A stretch of DNA of 64,000 nt, from positions 3,596,001-3,660,000 of the forward strand of contig OY751494.1 in NCBI GenBank assembly GCA_963565915.1, written 5' to 3'. Below, one piece after another: positions 20,956-33,633 of this stretch (position 1 is its first letter; each line of letters begins with the position of its first letter). Both the position numbers and the translations under genes were made by a program. The DNA is from Entoloma clypeatum. Taxonomy: Eukaryota > Basidiomycota > Agaricomycetes > Agaricales > Entolomataceae. The notes under the pieces were generated by a model. That model saw nothing but the letters and a program-made list of their open reading frames with translations, was not told the DNA's origin and made no database searches.

Positions 20956-23392
20956 CTTCCAAGAATGCATCGAGTTCCTTCTGTTCCTTCTGTTCCTTCG
21001 GGACGAGCAGATAAACCTTGCAACCTGTCGGAGTTGCATCAGGAATCAGCTCAATGGCATGGTCCCATACATGTTCCTCTGGCAGATTGTCGAAGGAGGT
21101 CTTGGAAAATACATCTTCAAAATCATGTAAGTGATTAGGTACAGAATTGCGAAAAGACTTGGGTTTCTGATTTTGGAGGAATGCCTCTGATAGGCATTGT
21201 GAGGTAGTTGACGATGCTCGGACGAATTCCGATGTCGGAGGTAGGGCTCTGATGAAGAGGCGATCTCCCTCTTTGAACTCGTCTTCCTCCTCCGCATCGT
21301 CTTCCAACGGCTCATCCGATGATTGTTCTTCGTCCTCGCTTACATCTTCCACCCAAGGGCCTCGTGGGGCTTCCTCCACTAATCCAGCATCTGGCGTCGG
21401 ACCCATCCGACAAGTGCAGATGCATGCCTGCTCAAATTTGCAGACCTTCCACTCCTGAATGGCCTCCTGATGGCAAGTCTGACAGCGAGCGGGACAGCGA
21501 CTCATTCTCACCTCCCTGGAGGTCCAATCTACCTTGGGATTGTGCTCCTTGAGCCACGTGAATCCAAGTACAATATCCTGCTTTCCCAGTCCAGTTACAG
21601 CGAGCTGGGTCCACTCTGTGTGATCCTGATATCAGAGTATAATGTCCAGGACCTCCGATATTGCTCCAGCATCGTTCGGAGTACCATCAACATTGTAGAC
21701 AGGGATTGCACGTTGTAGCCTTCGGGTACTGAGTCGATGTTTCTCTACCAGGGAGCAGTCAATGAAGGAGCCAGTTGCTCCGCTATTGAGAAGAGCCTTT
21801 TGTGAAAGGGTATCCTTGGTGTCCATTGTCTCCAGAACAACATCTAGTTCAATAGCGTTGTCGGAGCCGTCGGAGGCCAGGATGTATTTTTTCGGAAGTT
21901 GTCGTTCCCATTTTCGGAGTCGGGGTAGGTGTGACTGAGGGTTCATTCTGTGCTGAGTCATAGGGAGAAGAAGTAAAATCTGATTCATCTATAGACAAGG
22001 AAGCATAACGATTGCTAGTGGACAACGAGGGCACACCATTCACTCGTTGTCGGGGGAAAAATCCTCTTGTTTGTCTTCCGCTTGCTCCAACGCTTTGGCG
22101 ACATTGGAGGTAGACGTCACTGCATCTTTAGCGGCTAGTTGGTCCATCATGTACTCCTCCTGTTTGTCCATCGTATACTCCTCCTGTTCATCCAACGTCA
22201 TGAATCGGACGTCGAATCGGAGCGGACACTCGTGACTGAAATGATCAGTTTTATCACATCTGAAGCATACATTGGCGTTCTTACCCCTGATGCAAGAGGC
22301 ATCAATATCCATCACATTGGGGTCACGGACGGTCGGAGTCGGAGCAATGACTGTCGGAGGTGCACACGGAATATAGGGGATGAAAGGTTGGGGAAATACA
22401 GATCCTGCAGCTGCCCTCGGTGCGGTCGGAGCAGTGCGGAAAGGGTTTGGGCATGTCGGAACTGTGGACTTGAAAGCTTTATTGGCAATTCGATTATCAT
22501 TGTTGACTTGTGCGGCTGCATACCAGGCATCCGGGTTGTCATCCGCGGGTCGTCCGAAAGTTAGTGTCGCAATTTTGGATTGGATGTCGGATTGGAGGCC
22601 ATGTGGGAACTTAAGTACTATGTTCGTTCCTTCGGTGTACCCAGCCTTTTTGACATAATCCTTGAAGTTGTCAATGTAAGCCTCCACATCCCGACTACCT
22701 TGGTAATAGGCTTCTCCCTCAAGAATGAGCCATGCATCTTGTTCTTTGTTTTTTGGAGTGAACTCTGCGATGAATGCGGTTCGGAACTGCACCCAGGTCT
22801 GGTGACATGGAGCTCCAGTCCAATGCTCTTGTCAGATGACGTGGTCAGCGAAGCGCGCAGCACGTCCACTCTTCATGAAGGAAAGCGCCCAATAGATCCT
22901 AGCATGATCATCTGCAAACTGTTCTGGAACCAGTCCCATATACAGTTTGCAAGAATTAAGAAAAGTCCAACCAGTGGTACGTGCTCCGTCAAAGTCCGAC
23001 AGAGTTGCGGGTTTGGCCCGACACACACCTGGATTGGCAGGTGCAATTGGGGCTAGCGGGAAGGCTGGAACTGGGGCCTCTGCTGGAGGGGGAATCAGAT
23101 CGGGGTTGGGAATGGGAACAGGTGGAATAGCGGCACAGATAAGTTGTTTGAGTTGAGCGGTAATGTTGGTGAGGGTCTGGCGGTGTTCCTGGCACTCACG
23201 TTCAAGCGCAGCAAGACATTTGGGGTCGTCCATTTCTACATGCAATACAGAGTCACCAGTTACAGAGTGGTAGGCAGAATGGTGGGAAGAGGGATCGGAA
23301 GGGTTGTCAGATGTACCAGAATCGGAGGAGGGCGGACTCGAGTCCGTGTCGTCAACTCCGAAGCGTGGAATGGCTTCAATGGTACAATTCAT
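20956..23392 (-). pseudogene. Gypsy E gag, protease and RT start
   Basis: Minus strand, from an ATG at 23392. The gag N-terminal part (ALERECQEHRQ...) is followed by a capsid core (NVLKFPHGLQ-like) and one CCHC knuckle, C-x2-C-x4-H-x4-C (CFRCDKTDHFSHEC, about 22270-22225). Gag is interrupted by one in-frame TGA near 22838. The protease reads LLNSGATGSFID near 21785: the catalytic Asp of DSGAT is Asn, a G-to-A change. A Ser/Glu-rich linker follows, and then the RT lead-in (HVWDHAIELIPDA ... KELDAFLE), which ends at the Copia D LTR. Degenerate and truncated. Confidence 0.85.
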
Positions 23393-23931
23393 ACCTGGTC
23401 TGTTTAGAGAGAACTTTCTACTGTAAGGGCGACCTTGTGATCCAACAACTCCGAAGTGCTCCGAAGCGACTCCGATGTCGGACGGCTTGCAAGGGAAATC
23501 CAAAGTTAAATTAGACTCTATGAAGTACAATATGAGGTGTACCTTGCAAGGGAAATCCAAAGAGAAAGTTCTGAGGATTCCCTTGCAGGCTAGACAGCTA
23601 TATAGACGACAAGAATTGGAAATGAGGAGAGGAATATTGAAATACGACAAAGATTGGGAGTAGGGATGGGAACGGAATATGTAAATCGGAAGCGTGCATG
23701 TGGTGGTATAAATCATTGCTCCAACGTGCACTCCGATGCAGAGGACAGGTCAGAAGTGTCGGAGGTCGGAGGTGTCGAAGGATAGATGGAAACGAAAGGA
23801 AACATAAAGTATAGTAATATAAATAATAGACGTACCACAATGGTTGGAGGGTCGGAGGATGGGTCGGAGGTGTCGGAGGTGTCGGAGGTGTCGGAGGTGT
23901 CGGAGGTGTCGGAGGTGTCGGAGGTGTCAGA
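23393..23931 (-). repeat. Gypsy E leader / probable 5' LTR region with minisatellite
   Basis: Upstream of E gag, non-coding. Two direct copies of a CTTGCAAGGGAAATCCAAAG 20-mer start near 23489 and 23554, and a third partial copy follows. At 23871-23924 a 9 bp unit TGTCGGAGG is repeated six times in tandem, with near copies before it. The unit is the complement of the CCTCCGACA words found in B-type LTRs. I could not fix LTR boundaries because no second copy is present in the window. Confidence 0.5.
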
Positions 23932-24922
23932 TTGAGGAAATCAGATAGTTGCCCTTACAACAATGTTGATCTCTTGAATACTTTATTGTCTGCAGATGCC
24001 AATTTGGGTGAAGACACATTTAATCGAGTACTAGGTGCTATTTGCCCTGATTTGGGTGACACAGAGTAGACGGGCAGTAGACGACATGCTGTATATATTT
24101 GCATAATCCCATATATATATGTTTATTTTTTTATTATCTATTATTTTGATGTCTCATCATGAAGCTGGCTTGAGCTGGCTTTGAAGCCGCTCCAGAGCTG
24201 GAGAAAGCCGAAGACATAGCTTGGTGAGCCAATCACCCGGCTTGATGCAGCTCGGCTAGCCGAGTCGCGGCAACACTACTGGCTGCAACTACTATGTAAT
24301 CCATAAATTGAGTACTGATGCATCTTGAGTGTCTTCTTGGGCTGCCTACATTGGCAATCTCATTTTTAATGGATTATGGTCACAACCATTGATACTTGTC
24401 TGAAATGACAATAAACTATCACACGTGGTTTGCTGATGCTATCAGACAAAACACCTGACTCAGCATGGTCCGTGCCACATTGGCAAAGCCTTAAATATGC
24501 TCCTCAAATTGTGTTTTAGAGAGCAGGCTTCCAATGGCTTTCTTCACCTACTTCTCCACCGCCTTCTACACTTGCCTTGAACATGCTGGCCAATTGGCGC
24601 ATGTTGCCTCAACCACCGCTGCCAACAACACCACCACCACCACTACTACTGCAGCCTCCGTCGCTGCTTCCTCATCGCCCTCAGAAACACTGCTTCGACC
24701 GCCAACGATAAGAGATGACAAAGGAAAACTAAAGTAGATAGTGGTAGAAGTAATTAGATAAATAATTGCTTCAGTGGCTGCTCTAAGCACTACACTGGCT
24801 GCTTCAAGTGCCATTATGGCTGCATGTTTATTGCGCTATTTCATCTCTCTCAAAGATATTTTTATCCTTTGATGATCTATTGATCTCAGATTGACTTCTG
24901 ATGAGATCTGTCTACAGGTAGT
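23932..24922. other. Gene-poor stretch with a possible hAT-type terminus
   Basis: No convincing gene. A short open stretch (about 23942-24069) has no recognisable motif. At 24180-24278 a GC-rich segment ends CGCGGCAACACTA, resembling the right end of the hAT element at 37310-40055 (CACGGCAACACTA), so it may be an isolated hAT end. A low-complexity Thr/Ala-rich frame at 24534-24737 is not credible as a gene. Confidence 0.35.
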
Positions 24923-25168
24923 CAACCTACACTGTATTGTAATTTACGGTCCAGCGAAGGCATACAGTGTATGGTAAATTACGGAAGTGGCAAATTCGCT
25001 ACAACACCAGCGAATTTACCACGGCAAACGGCAAAATAATAATGTCGCCGGCAAAGAAAAAATGTTGCCGGTGACAACATCCAACAGATCGGCAAATAAT
25101 TCACCGGCAAAAGACACCACGGCAAAAAACCGGCGAAGGACCAGCGACAAACCGGCGACATGGCAACA

Positions 25169-25980
25169 GGCCATCGGCGAAAGCAAGCCTTGAGTGCTGG
25201 CAACACTGCAAATGAAAAGAATGATGCTAACGACAGAGCGGCGAATAATTCACCAGCAAGAGACACCACAGCAAAAAACCGTCAAAAGACCGGCCACAAA
25301 TTGGCGACAGGCCATCGGCGAATGAATGGGCCACCGGCGAAAGCAAGTCTTGAGGGCCGGTGACACTGCAAATTAAAAGAATGATGCTAACGACAGATCA
25401 GCATATCATTCACCGGCAAAAGATGCTACAGTGAAAAACCAGTGAAAGACCGGCAACAAACTGGTGACAAATCAGCGACAGGCCATCGGCGAATGAATGG
25501 GCCACCGGCGAAAGCAAGCCTTGAGTGCTGGCAACACTGCAAATGAAAAGAATGATGCTAACGACAGAGCGGCGAGAGACACCACAGCAAAAAACCGGCA
25601 AAAGACCGGCCACAAATTGGCGACAGGCCATCGGCGAATGAATGGGCCACCGGCAAAACCAAGTCTTGAGGGCCGGTGACACTGCAAATTAAAAGAATGA
25701 TGCTAACGACAGATCAGCATATCATTCACCGGCAAAAGATGCTACAGTGAAAAACCAGTGAAAGACCGGCAACAAACTGGTGACAAATCAGCGACAGGCC
25801 ATCGGCGAATGAATGGGCCACCGGCGAAAGCAAGCCTTGAGTGTCAGCAACACTCCATATACAAAGAACAATGCTAACGACAGATCGGCGAATAATTCAC
25901 CGGTGAAAGACACCACAGTCAAAAACCGGCGAAAGACTGGCGACAGACCGGCGACAGGCCATCAGTGAAAGCCAGCCTTT
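25169..25980 (+). repeat. Tandem array in left arm, 316 bp higher-order unit
   Basis: The landmark GGCCATCGGC or its near variant starts at 25169, 25310, 25481, 25626, 25797 and 25957. Spacings are 141, 171, 145, 171 and 160 bp, so 25310 to 25626 and 25481 to 25797 are both exactly 316 bp: two alternating subunits form a higher-order repeat. Conserved words include GCAAGCCTTGAG and AATGATGCTAACGACAGA. Confidence 0.8.
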
Positions 25981-26319
25981 AATCCATGCTGATGTAATGG
26001 TTTTTACCATTTTTGATGCTTATGACCAGTTTGTGCTGCTCATGACTGATTGAATAAAAATCCATGTATATATTCTGAGCTTTTCAGCATGTGTGCTCCT
26101 CATTGCACAGTCAGTAATGGGTGGATGTGTGGGTTCAATGTTGCATGATGCGCGACACACACGCATCACACATGTCAAATACATGTAAACAAATCTCCAA
26201 AAATATCGCACATCCTCCTCATTATCTCTACACAGGAACAAGTAAACTTTTCTACTATATCAGTTAGGTAGGGGAGCATGTTGTATCATCAAGTATGTAT
26301 TTATTTCATCAAATTTCAT

Positions 26320-27540
26320 AAACAATGCACCAAAGACATCGCGCAGGCATGCACGGTGCCTTTCTCATGATTTAATAATAGTTTGAAGCAATAGGACTCA
26401 TGACTGCATATGTATTCACCTTGTGACACACTTTGTATAATTTTTAGAAGTCCAGATATGATAGAAATAATCAAATGTGCAGATTTGAGGAAAAGTGTCA
26501 TATCTCCCTAAGGAATGAACCAAATTTGAAAAATGAAGGTGTTCTGAGATCCCCTGAATGTGGAGAATCCAAAGGTGAAATAAAAGATTTTGGTCGAATT
26601 TTCGACCTATTTTGCTCATATTCACCTTATCAAGTCCTTGAACTTTACTTGAATGGTCTGAGGAGGTTTATATCCAATGTTTCAATGGTACACAAACAGT
26701 ACATGTAGACTAAAGTGGTTGTGGAAAGGAAAAAGGAGGAAAACATTGGTTTTGGTGTTTGGAGTAACCCATGATGCACTGTTGCATCACGATTTTGCCT
26801 GTGTTTTGATCTCTCATTTCAGAATACAGATTCTCTATCATACATAGCTTTAGTATCCAGCTGTATATATACTTTTCATGAGTTCATAGGCATCTATCCA
26901 TTAGTTAACAAGCATATTTGTGGCCCATCAAGTGGGAAATGTAGAAAACATGATTTCGTTCCCAACACTGTCATTGTTATGCACGTGGGATTCTGAGACA
27001 TATTTTGGACAAAGTCTTATCTCCAGTCTTCCACATGGCATGGATTCTCTTGGAACTTTTTGTATCAAGTAGATGTACATCTGATACACCCTATACAACC
27101 ATCTATAGATTTATTGACCATACAATAATAATGCCAGATGATGAATACATAGACATTTTTGATGTGCAAGTTGTCTGATACTTTTTAACACCTATCTATA
27201 CATCACACCATTTACTATTGATGTGTTGAGACCTACTCACACTAGAGAATAGCCATACACAGGTGCCCGGATTGCACCGCAGGCATAAAATGATGATCTG
27301 TGCCAAAGATGAGGACATACATTTCAGCTTTTTTCACCATGTTCTACCTCTACATGGTATCCACATATCTTTATTCATATCCTCACATAATCGGGAATGA
27401 ACCTCCAGATGGTTCTGTGGTGGGGAGAGACTTTCTATGGTGTATTAGAACGAATATACTGGTAAGCTTCACTTTCAACTGTGTCTACAGCTTTGCTGGC
27501 ACTGCACACATGCCCTAGATAACCGTTGAGATGGTAACTC
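26320..27540. other. Central spacer of the inverted-arm element
   Basis: AT-rich, with no frame above about 80 codons that shows recognisable motifs and no RNA gene that I can see. Confidence 0.5.
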
Positions 27541-28700
27541 ATTGACCAGCAAAAGAACATTGTTGCCACAGCCAGTTTTTTGCTGTGGTGTCTTTCGCCA
27601 GTGAATTATTCGCTGAATTGTCATTAGCATTGTTTTCTATTATTTGGTTCAGACCATAGGACCTCTATAACTTTAAATCTGTGGCTAATTTTCTTAAAAT
27701 AAATACATACTTGATGATACAACATGCTCACCTACTCATCTGATATAGTAGCAAACATTGCTTGTTCCTGTGTAGATATAATGAGGAGATGTGCAATATC
27801 TTTCGACATTTGTTTACATGTATTTGACATGTTTGATGGGTGTGTGTTGCACATCATTCAACATTCGCCGGTTTTTTGCCAGTTTTTTGCCATGGTGTCT
27901 GTCACCAGTGAATTATTCACTGATCTGTCATTAGCATTGTTCTTTGTATATGGAGTGTTGCCGACACTCAAGGCTTGCTTTCGCTGATGGGTCATCAATT
28001 CGCTGATGGCCTGTTGCTGTGTCGCTGGTTTGTCGCCGGTCTTTGGCCAGTTTTTCGCCATAGCATCTTTTGCCGGTGAATGATATGCCGATCTGTCATT
28101 AGCATCGTTCTTTTAATTTGCAGTGTTGCCAGCCCTCAAGACTTGGCCGGTGGCCCATTTATTCGCTGATGGCCTGTTGCTGGTTTGTTGCTGGTTTGTT
28201 GCCGGTCTTTCACTGGTTTTTCACTGTAGCATCTTTCACTGGTGAATGATATGCTGATCTGTTGTTAGCATTGTTATTTTAATTTGCAGTGTCACCGGCC
28301 CTCAAGACTTGGTTTTGCCGGTGGCCCATTCATTCGCCGATGGCCTGTCGCCAATTTGTGGCCGGTCTTTTGCCGGTTTTTTGCTGTGGTGTCTCTCGCC
28401 GCTCTGTCGTTAGCATCATTCTTTTCATTTGCAGTGTTGCCGGCACTCAAGGCTCGCTTTCGCCGATGGGTCATCAATTCGCCGATGGCCTGTCGCTGTG
28501 TCGCCGGTTTGCCACCGGTCCTTCACTGTTTTTTTGCCGTGGTGTCTTTTGCCGGTGAATTATTCGCTGATCAGTTGGATGTTGTCGCTGGCGACATTTT
28601 TCCTTCGCCAGTGACATTATTATTTCGCCGTTCACCATGGTAAATTCACTGGTGCTGTAGCGAATTTGCTGCTTCTATAATTTACCATACACTGTATGTC
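27541..28700 (-). repeat. Tandem array in right arm (inverted relative to left)
   Basis: Complementary versions of the left-arm units (GCCGATGGCC, TGTCGTTAGCAT, CTCAAGGCT/GACTTG). They have more C/T and G/A differences than the left arm, consistent with decay at CpG sites. Confidence 0.75.
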
Positions 28701-28739
28701 TTTGCTGGACCATAAATTACAATACAATGTAGGTTGAGT

Positions 28740-29290
28740 ATGTGCTGTCTATTCTTGTTTGGAACTAGACATTATGGTCTCTGATAAAGACCTTAACTGA
28801 TAGTGTATGCTAAACGACACAGCAGATCCCCTTTAGCACCCTTACAGCTGCTGCCATTTATCTTGGCCTTCACTAGGACTTGAATGTCTTCTTGTGAAAC
28901 AAGTATTGAAACCTGATGGAATCACACTTGAGGGGGAGTGTTGAGAATACATTCTAGACAGATGTCTTGACAGTCAATCACATGCCATCTTGCATGTGTA
29001 TTCCCATATGGAAGTGTTCTATACTTAGAACAAACTAGACTCGCTCTAGATTTCTGACTCATTAGACATGTGTCAGACATGCATAACATATGTCATGTTA
29101 TGTCACATCATGTGCTTGTCACACTATGTGACTATAAGTCACATATTACCATATATATGAGTTTATGGTTCTGCAACAGAACTCAGTTTGTACTTGTTTG
29201 TACATGGTCTGTGTGCATTCTTGTAGGTATAAATACTCAATGTATTTGTATCTGCAATAACAGGACTTTTACCAAGTATTTTCATCATTG
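28740..29290 (+). mobile_element. Copia 3' end and LTR fragment
   Basis: A decayed Copia C-terminus (near 28868-28930) leads into a purine tract GAGGGGGAG and then TGTTGAGAATACA at 28939, the usual Copia arrangement of polypurine tract followed by LTR. The LTR-like sequence contains GTATAAATACT near 29228. I could not find its 3' boundary or a partner LTR; the body of the element has presumably been lost or displaced. Confidence 0.5.
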
Positions 29291-29540
29291 CTCCACTCTT
29301 CTCACTCTTCTTATCTCCAATGTGAGCATCTTACCCAGGTTCCCCTGTGCTTGCAGCCATGCTGCTTAATAAGAATAGGATCAATGCAAGGTCAGAGACC
29401 CAGACCTGCACAGAGGATGTGTTGGATGCTACTGTGCTACTACTATCAGCACAGATTGACAAAAAGCGCAGGCACCTAACAATCGATGGTGGTGGTCAGT
29501 GGGAAAGAAGGACGGGAGGTGGAATATATATATATATATA
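29291..29540. other. Intervening sequence with a dispersed repeat and TA microsatellite
   Basis: No gene. Positions 29468-29531 resemble 40186-40253 (GGTGGTGGT core, ending GGAGGTGGAATAT). A (TA)n run at 29524-29544 adjoins the 3' end of the LINE. Confidence 0.45.
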
Positions 29541-29827
29541 TATTTAAACCTCAATTTGTATTCCGGCGCCCAATCGCAGTCCGGTCTTTACACTAAGTTA
29601 CAAATTTATCGAGAACTATATACAAAGAGTATTGGAGAGTAATGCCCTGTGGTCACGGCACATGTGTGGAGAGAAATATATATAAGTATCCGAGAGTGGG
29701 GTCCACCCATGGATCAAGTCCACAAGAACAGACCCCGTATATAAACTACATACGCCCATAGGCAGAGACCGTAGTAACTAAAGAGACTGAAAGAAAGAAA
29801 ACATAACACTGAAGCTCACCCGATAAG

Positions 29828-32800
29828 TTAGGGTGGGGAAAAGGTGAATAATGCAGAATGATTTGCGAGCATCCCCAGGAAATTGCCGATGTTGTACCTT
29901 TTGTTGGAGGCATTGTCTCTATTGAAGAGAGGAAATTTGTGGAGGAGGTGGTCGACCGTCTCAAGAGTGTCATCATTGCAGGCCCACATGAATGGGCCTG
30001 GATGTTTGAAGCATTGTCTGTAGGCACCAATGGGGGCATGGCCCAGGGTGGCATGGGTGAGGCGAGCGAACAGCGCATTGTGTTGGCCGCCCAGGAGTTG
30101 AGCCAAGGTCCACCTTTGACATGGTCTGGTTGAAATACTTTCTCTTTATCTCCAGTGTGGAGGGGAAGGAAGGAGCGACCATGGAATTTGGGGGCAGAAT
30201 GAAGTTTGTGCCATCTGTCAACAGCACTAGTGGTGGCAGCGGTATGAGCAAAGTTGGGCGACAGAGGAGACAGAGCTGTTCCTTGAGTCGACTTGAAGTG
30301 ATGTGAGGGGTCGGGGAAGGCAGAGCCCCATTCAGATGTGAGAGGCAGGTCAAGGTGGACATGAATGATGCCAGCTCCAGCAAGGAAAGGCCGGAGAAGA
30401 TGGGAAATGCCACATGAGATGGAATGGCCTGCGTGAATGGAACCAGTATCTAGAGCGAGTTGGACAGCCTGTATGTTTTGGGTGAAGATGTGGATCTCCG
30501 TGACATAAGGTGCAGAGGTGATGACTTTGCTAAGGCCAAGAAGGGTGGCGACGATGAGAGTCTTGGGAGTGAGACTCCTACCTGTGCTGGCTCAGGTCAT
30601 TTGGGGTTCTTGAGCATGACAACCAATGGAGGGAGCGAAGTGGACTACTGCTACTGCCGACGACAACATCTTGCCGACACTGGGCCAGGCAGCGATGCAG
30701 AAGGCCACTTGGTGGTTTTCTTCCTCAGCAGTGGTGAGGATGTCTTTGAGATAGGTGTAATGCTTTTGTCATCGTCGACTGGTGGTGAGTCCCAGATGAA
30801 GGAATCGTGGAAGAGGTTGAGTATGTGATTTCCTGGGCAAGCTTCCTCACTGAGGTAGTCGGATCTCTTGAGTTTGACAGTGGTCATGAGTTTCTGTATG
30901 TCAACGACTGGGCTAAGGGTCTTCTCCTCCGCTTTGAGCAAGAGCTCGCAGATGACAGAGTGAGTTGTGGGAAGCTGGGCGGCTCTGATACAAGAACATT
31001 GCACAAGCTTGGTGACATGTTGTCTGGCAGGCATGAGCCCTGCGATAGCGAGGACACCCCCGGTAGGCGACCGATTGAAAGCGCCGGTAATCCACCTGGC
31101 TGCTCTGTAGTGGACTGAGTTCATAAGGTTGAAGGCGGTCTGGAGGTGTGGACCATTATAGTACCAGAGTTGGCACCTGTAAGTGAGGATCGGCATGACA
31201 CACGACACATACAGGAGGCGTTTAAGGCAGGATGTGAGGCCATGTGAGGAGCTGCCAAGGAGGGGGAGAATAGACGTGAGCACCTTGGTGGTATAGAAGT
31301 GCCTGTGTTCATTAAAGGTAAGGCGACAATCAAAGAAGAACCCAAGGTAGCGCCAGAAGGCTTTGACTTGAAGGGGAGGTTGGCCAGGTGGTCGGACAAT
31401 GGGGTATGATGGAGAGACGGTTTGGGTGAAGAACATGAGTTTGTCTTTCGTCGGTTCAGTGGCTAGTCCCATGTCAATGAGGATGCCGTCAATAGCTTTT
31501 CGACCAGCTTGCAAGTGGGAGCCAATGGCATTGAGATCAGATGATTGTGTGATAAGCATGCTGTCATCTACAAAGGAGAACAAATCAAGGTACTGCATGT
31601 GTCCACGGCTGTAGAAGATTCTGAGGGCCGGCGAGTGGTAAATGCCGGAAAGGATGGGAGAGAGCACCGAGCCTTGACCCACACCAAAGAGAATTTTGAA
31701 GAGATCTGAGACATTCTGTCCTGAGACAAAACAAGTAGACCATCCACGGAGATATGATTTGAAGAACTTACTCAAGGCGGCTGAAAACCCCAGCCGCCAT
31801 AGTACTCCTAGCAAAAATTTATGGTCCAGAGAAGGGAAGAATTGTGCAACGTCGAAGGCCATGACCCCTGTGTCACGTTTCTTCGCCCATCCATTCCAGA
31901 CTCTGTGTGTTATGATGATGCCAGCATCAGTTGTAGATCTATAGCGAAGTCCGCCAAACTGGTATTGGTGGACAAGGTTAAATTTAGTGCATTTGAACTG
32001 CATTTGATTGGCGATGACTTTCTTGATAATCTTTGCCACCATGTTGAGGAGAATGATGGGTTGAAAGGACTTGGGTTTATCGTAGGTTTCTTTGCCAGGT
32101 TTCGGTATGATAACTGTGACGGAGGTTTTGAAAGTGGCAGGCCAGCACGAGTATTCTATGCAGGCATTAGCTAGGGATGTAATGTGTGTCAACACTTCAT
32201 CTTTATGGAGGAGACGCTTGAGGAGAGCCCATGATACGTGGTCTGGACCAGGGGTGGATTTGGGGTTGCATTTGAGGACAAGGGAGATGATCTTGGGACC
32301 TGTGATTGGTAACCAGTTGCGAGTGGATTCTTGTGGAATTTATTCAAGGATTTCCATTTTGGGAGAGTTCGGAGGAGGCATATGAAATGCCTTGTCAAAA
32401 GCATCAAACATGTCGTTAGAAGAGTGGAGAACGTTACCATTGGCCCCCTTCAAATTTGCAAGGGGGTCTGAGCGACGGGGCTTGTGCCAGTCCATAAGGG
32501 ACCAGGGTTTTTTTTTGGGAGAGGGTAATGGTTTTGATCTTCTCCTTGAAGAAGTCATGTTTAGCCTTGCGGATGGCCGACCGAAGATTTCTGTAGTCAA
32601 TGGGGGATTTGGTGTCAAGATATACTTGCCTGGCTAGATCACAGGTCCCACTCCACCACGAGTGGGAGTGCAATCCTGCACCTTTGACTGGGCAAGAGTG
32701 AGTGTCCCAATTTTCAGAAAGTGCCGTTTGGAGGTTCGTAGCTGCAGATTCAACATCTTGGGCTGAGGCGTAGGAGTCGGGAACCAAGCTAAAGGCGACT

Positions 32801-33633
32801 AAGAGGCCTGTGATGTAGGCTTTGTAGGTTTTCAGGGGGACAATCTGTTGGACCAATGGCTGGTATAGGGTCGAGGGCAGATAGATGGTCAGGGGGACAT
32901 GGTCAGAAGTGTCGTGTTCGAAGGGACACAAGAAGCGTTCGTATTTTCTAGGCCTGGAAGCTGGGAGGAAGATGAGGTCAAGCGTGGAGGGCCAGTGAAG
33001 GGGATTGTCTGGGATCCGCATGGGAGGGTCAGTATTCGTTCTGCTGAGTGTAAGGTCAAGGGAGGAAGTGACATGCATGAGATCAGTAGAAAGACTCGAG
33101 GCATAGGGAACTGCAGCGTCCCAGAGAGCAGACGGGCAGTTGAAGTCGCTGCCAAGAAAGATGACGGGGGAGGGGAGCATGTGAGCATTATGGGTGAGCC
33201 ACTTGATGGCCGACCCTGAAGCATTGGAGTACACATTGATGAGGAAGACCTGCCGAGATTTGGTGGGCCATAGAGATAGGATCTGGATGTCTGAAGGGGC
33301 ATCAAATTCTTGATGAAGTACTGGGCAGAGATGCAAGATGTTACTGTTGAAATAAGCTACCGTGCGGGCTGAAGCATCGGCTGTGGAAGCGTCTGAGCAT
33401 ATCCAAGACAGGTGTCAAGGATAGGAGTAGATAGGGGTTCCATCTTTGGAGGAGGTGGAGATGGTATGGCGGGCAAGATACTTGACAGGTTCTTGTATAA
33501 AATAGATATTGATATCTTCACTATGTCTAGCAAGGAAAGATTCAATGATAGCATTAGTTCGCTGAACATTATGGGTACATAACTTAAGGGAGACCAGCTT
33601 GTCCACATCAAGTGCTGCGGCTGTATCAACCAT
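29828..33633 (-). pseudogene. LINE ORF2: APE endonuclease, reverse transcriptase, zinc motif
   Basis: Starts at ATG 33633, overlapping the ORF1 stop by 8 nt. The APE motifs run in order: HNVQRTN, QEP, GSDFN (about 33150), TLDLIF and SDHVPL (about 32900). RT follows from about 32300: VMAFDVAQFFPS and an FVDDS catalytic box near 31570, with Val in the second position. The C-terminus (about 30100-29850) carries C-x8-C ... H-x3-H residues (CFKHPGPFMWAC ... HLLH), the usual LINE tail. An in-frame TGA near 33415 (probably from CGA), frame breaks near 32434 and a stop at 30651 make it non-functional. Confidence 0.85.

Larger units (their letters stand above)
24923..28736. mobile_element. 3.8 kb element with long inverted arms built of tandem repeats
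   Basis: The outer ~130 bp at 24923 (CAACCTACACTGTATTGTAA...) and the complement of the last ~130 bp at 28736 are clearly homologous inverted repeats. Flanking AGT (24920-24922, 28737-28739) may be a 3 bp target duplication. Arms of about 1 kb on each side are tandem arrays rich in CCGGCGAAA and GGCCATCGGC words. The inverted homology continues inward to about 26300 and 27690. I see no transposase, so this looks non-autonomous. The superfamily is unassigned. Confidence 0.7.

Noticed and set aside
24534..24737. 67-codon Thr/Ala-rich frame as a small gene
   Set aside because: Low-complexity translation of a short ACC/ACT repeat with no supporting context.
25169..25980. Regularly spaced repeats suggestive of a CRISPR array
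   Set aside because: Units are 141-171 bp, related along their whole length with no unique spacers, inside an inverted-repeat element in a fungal genome; this is a tandem repeat.
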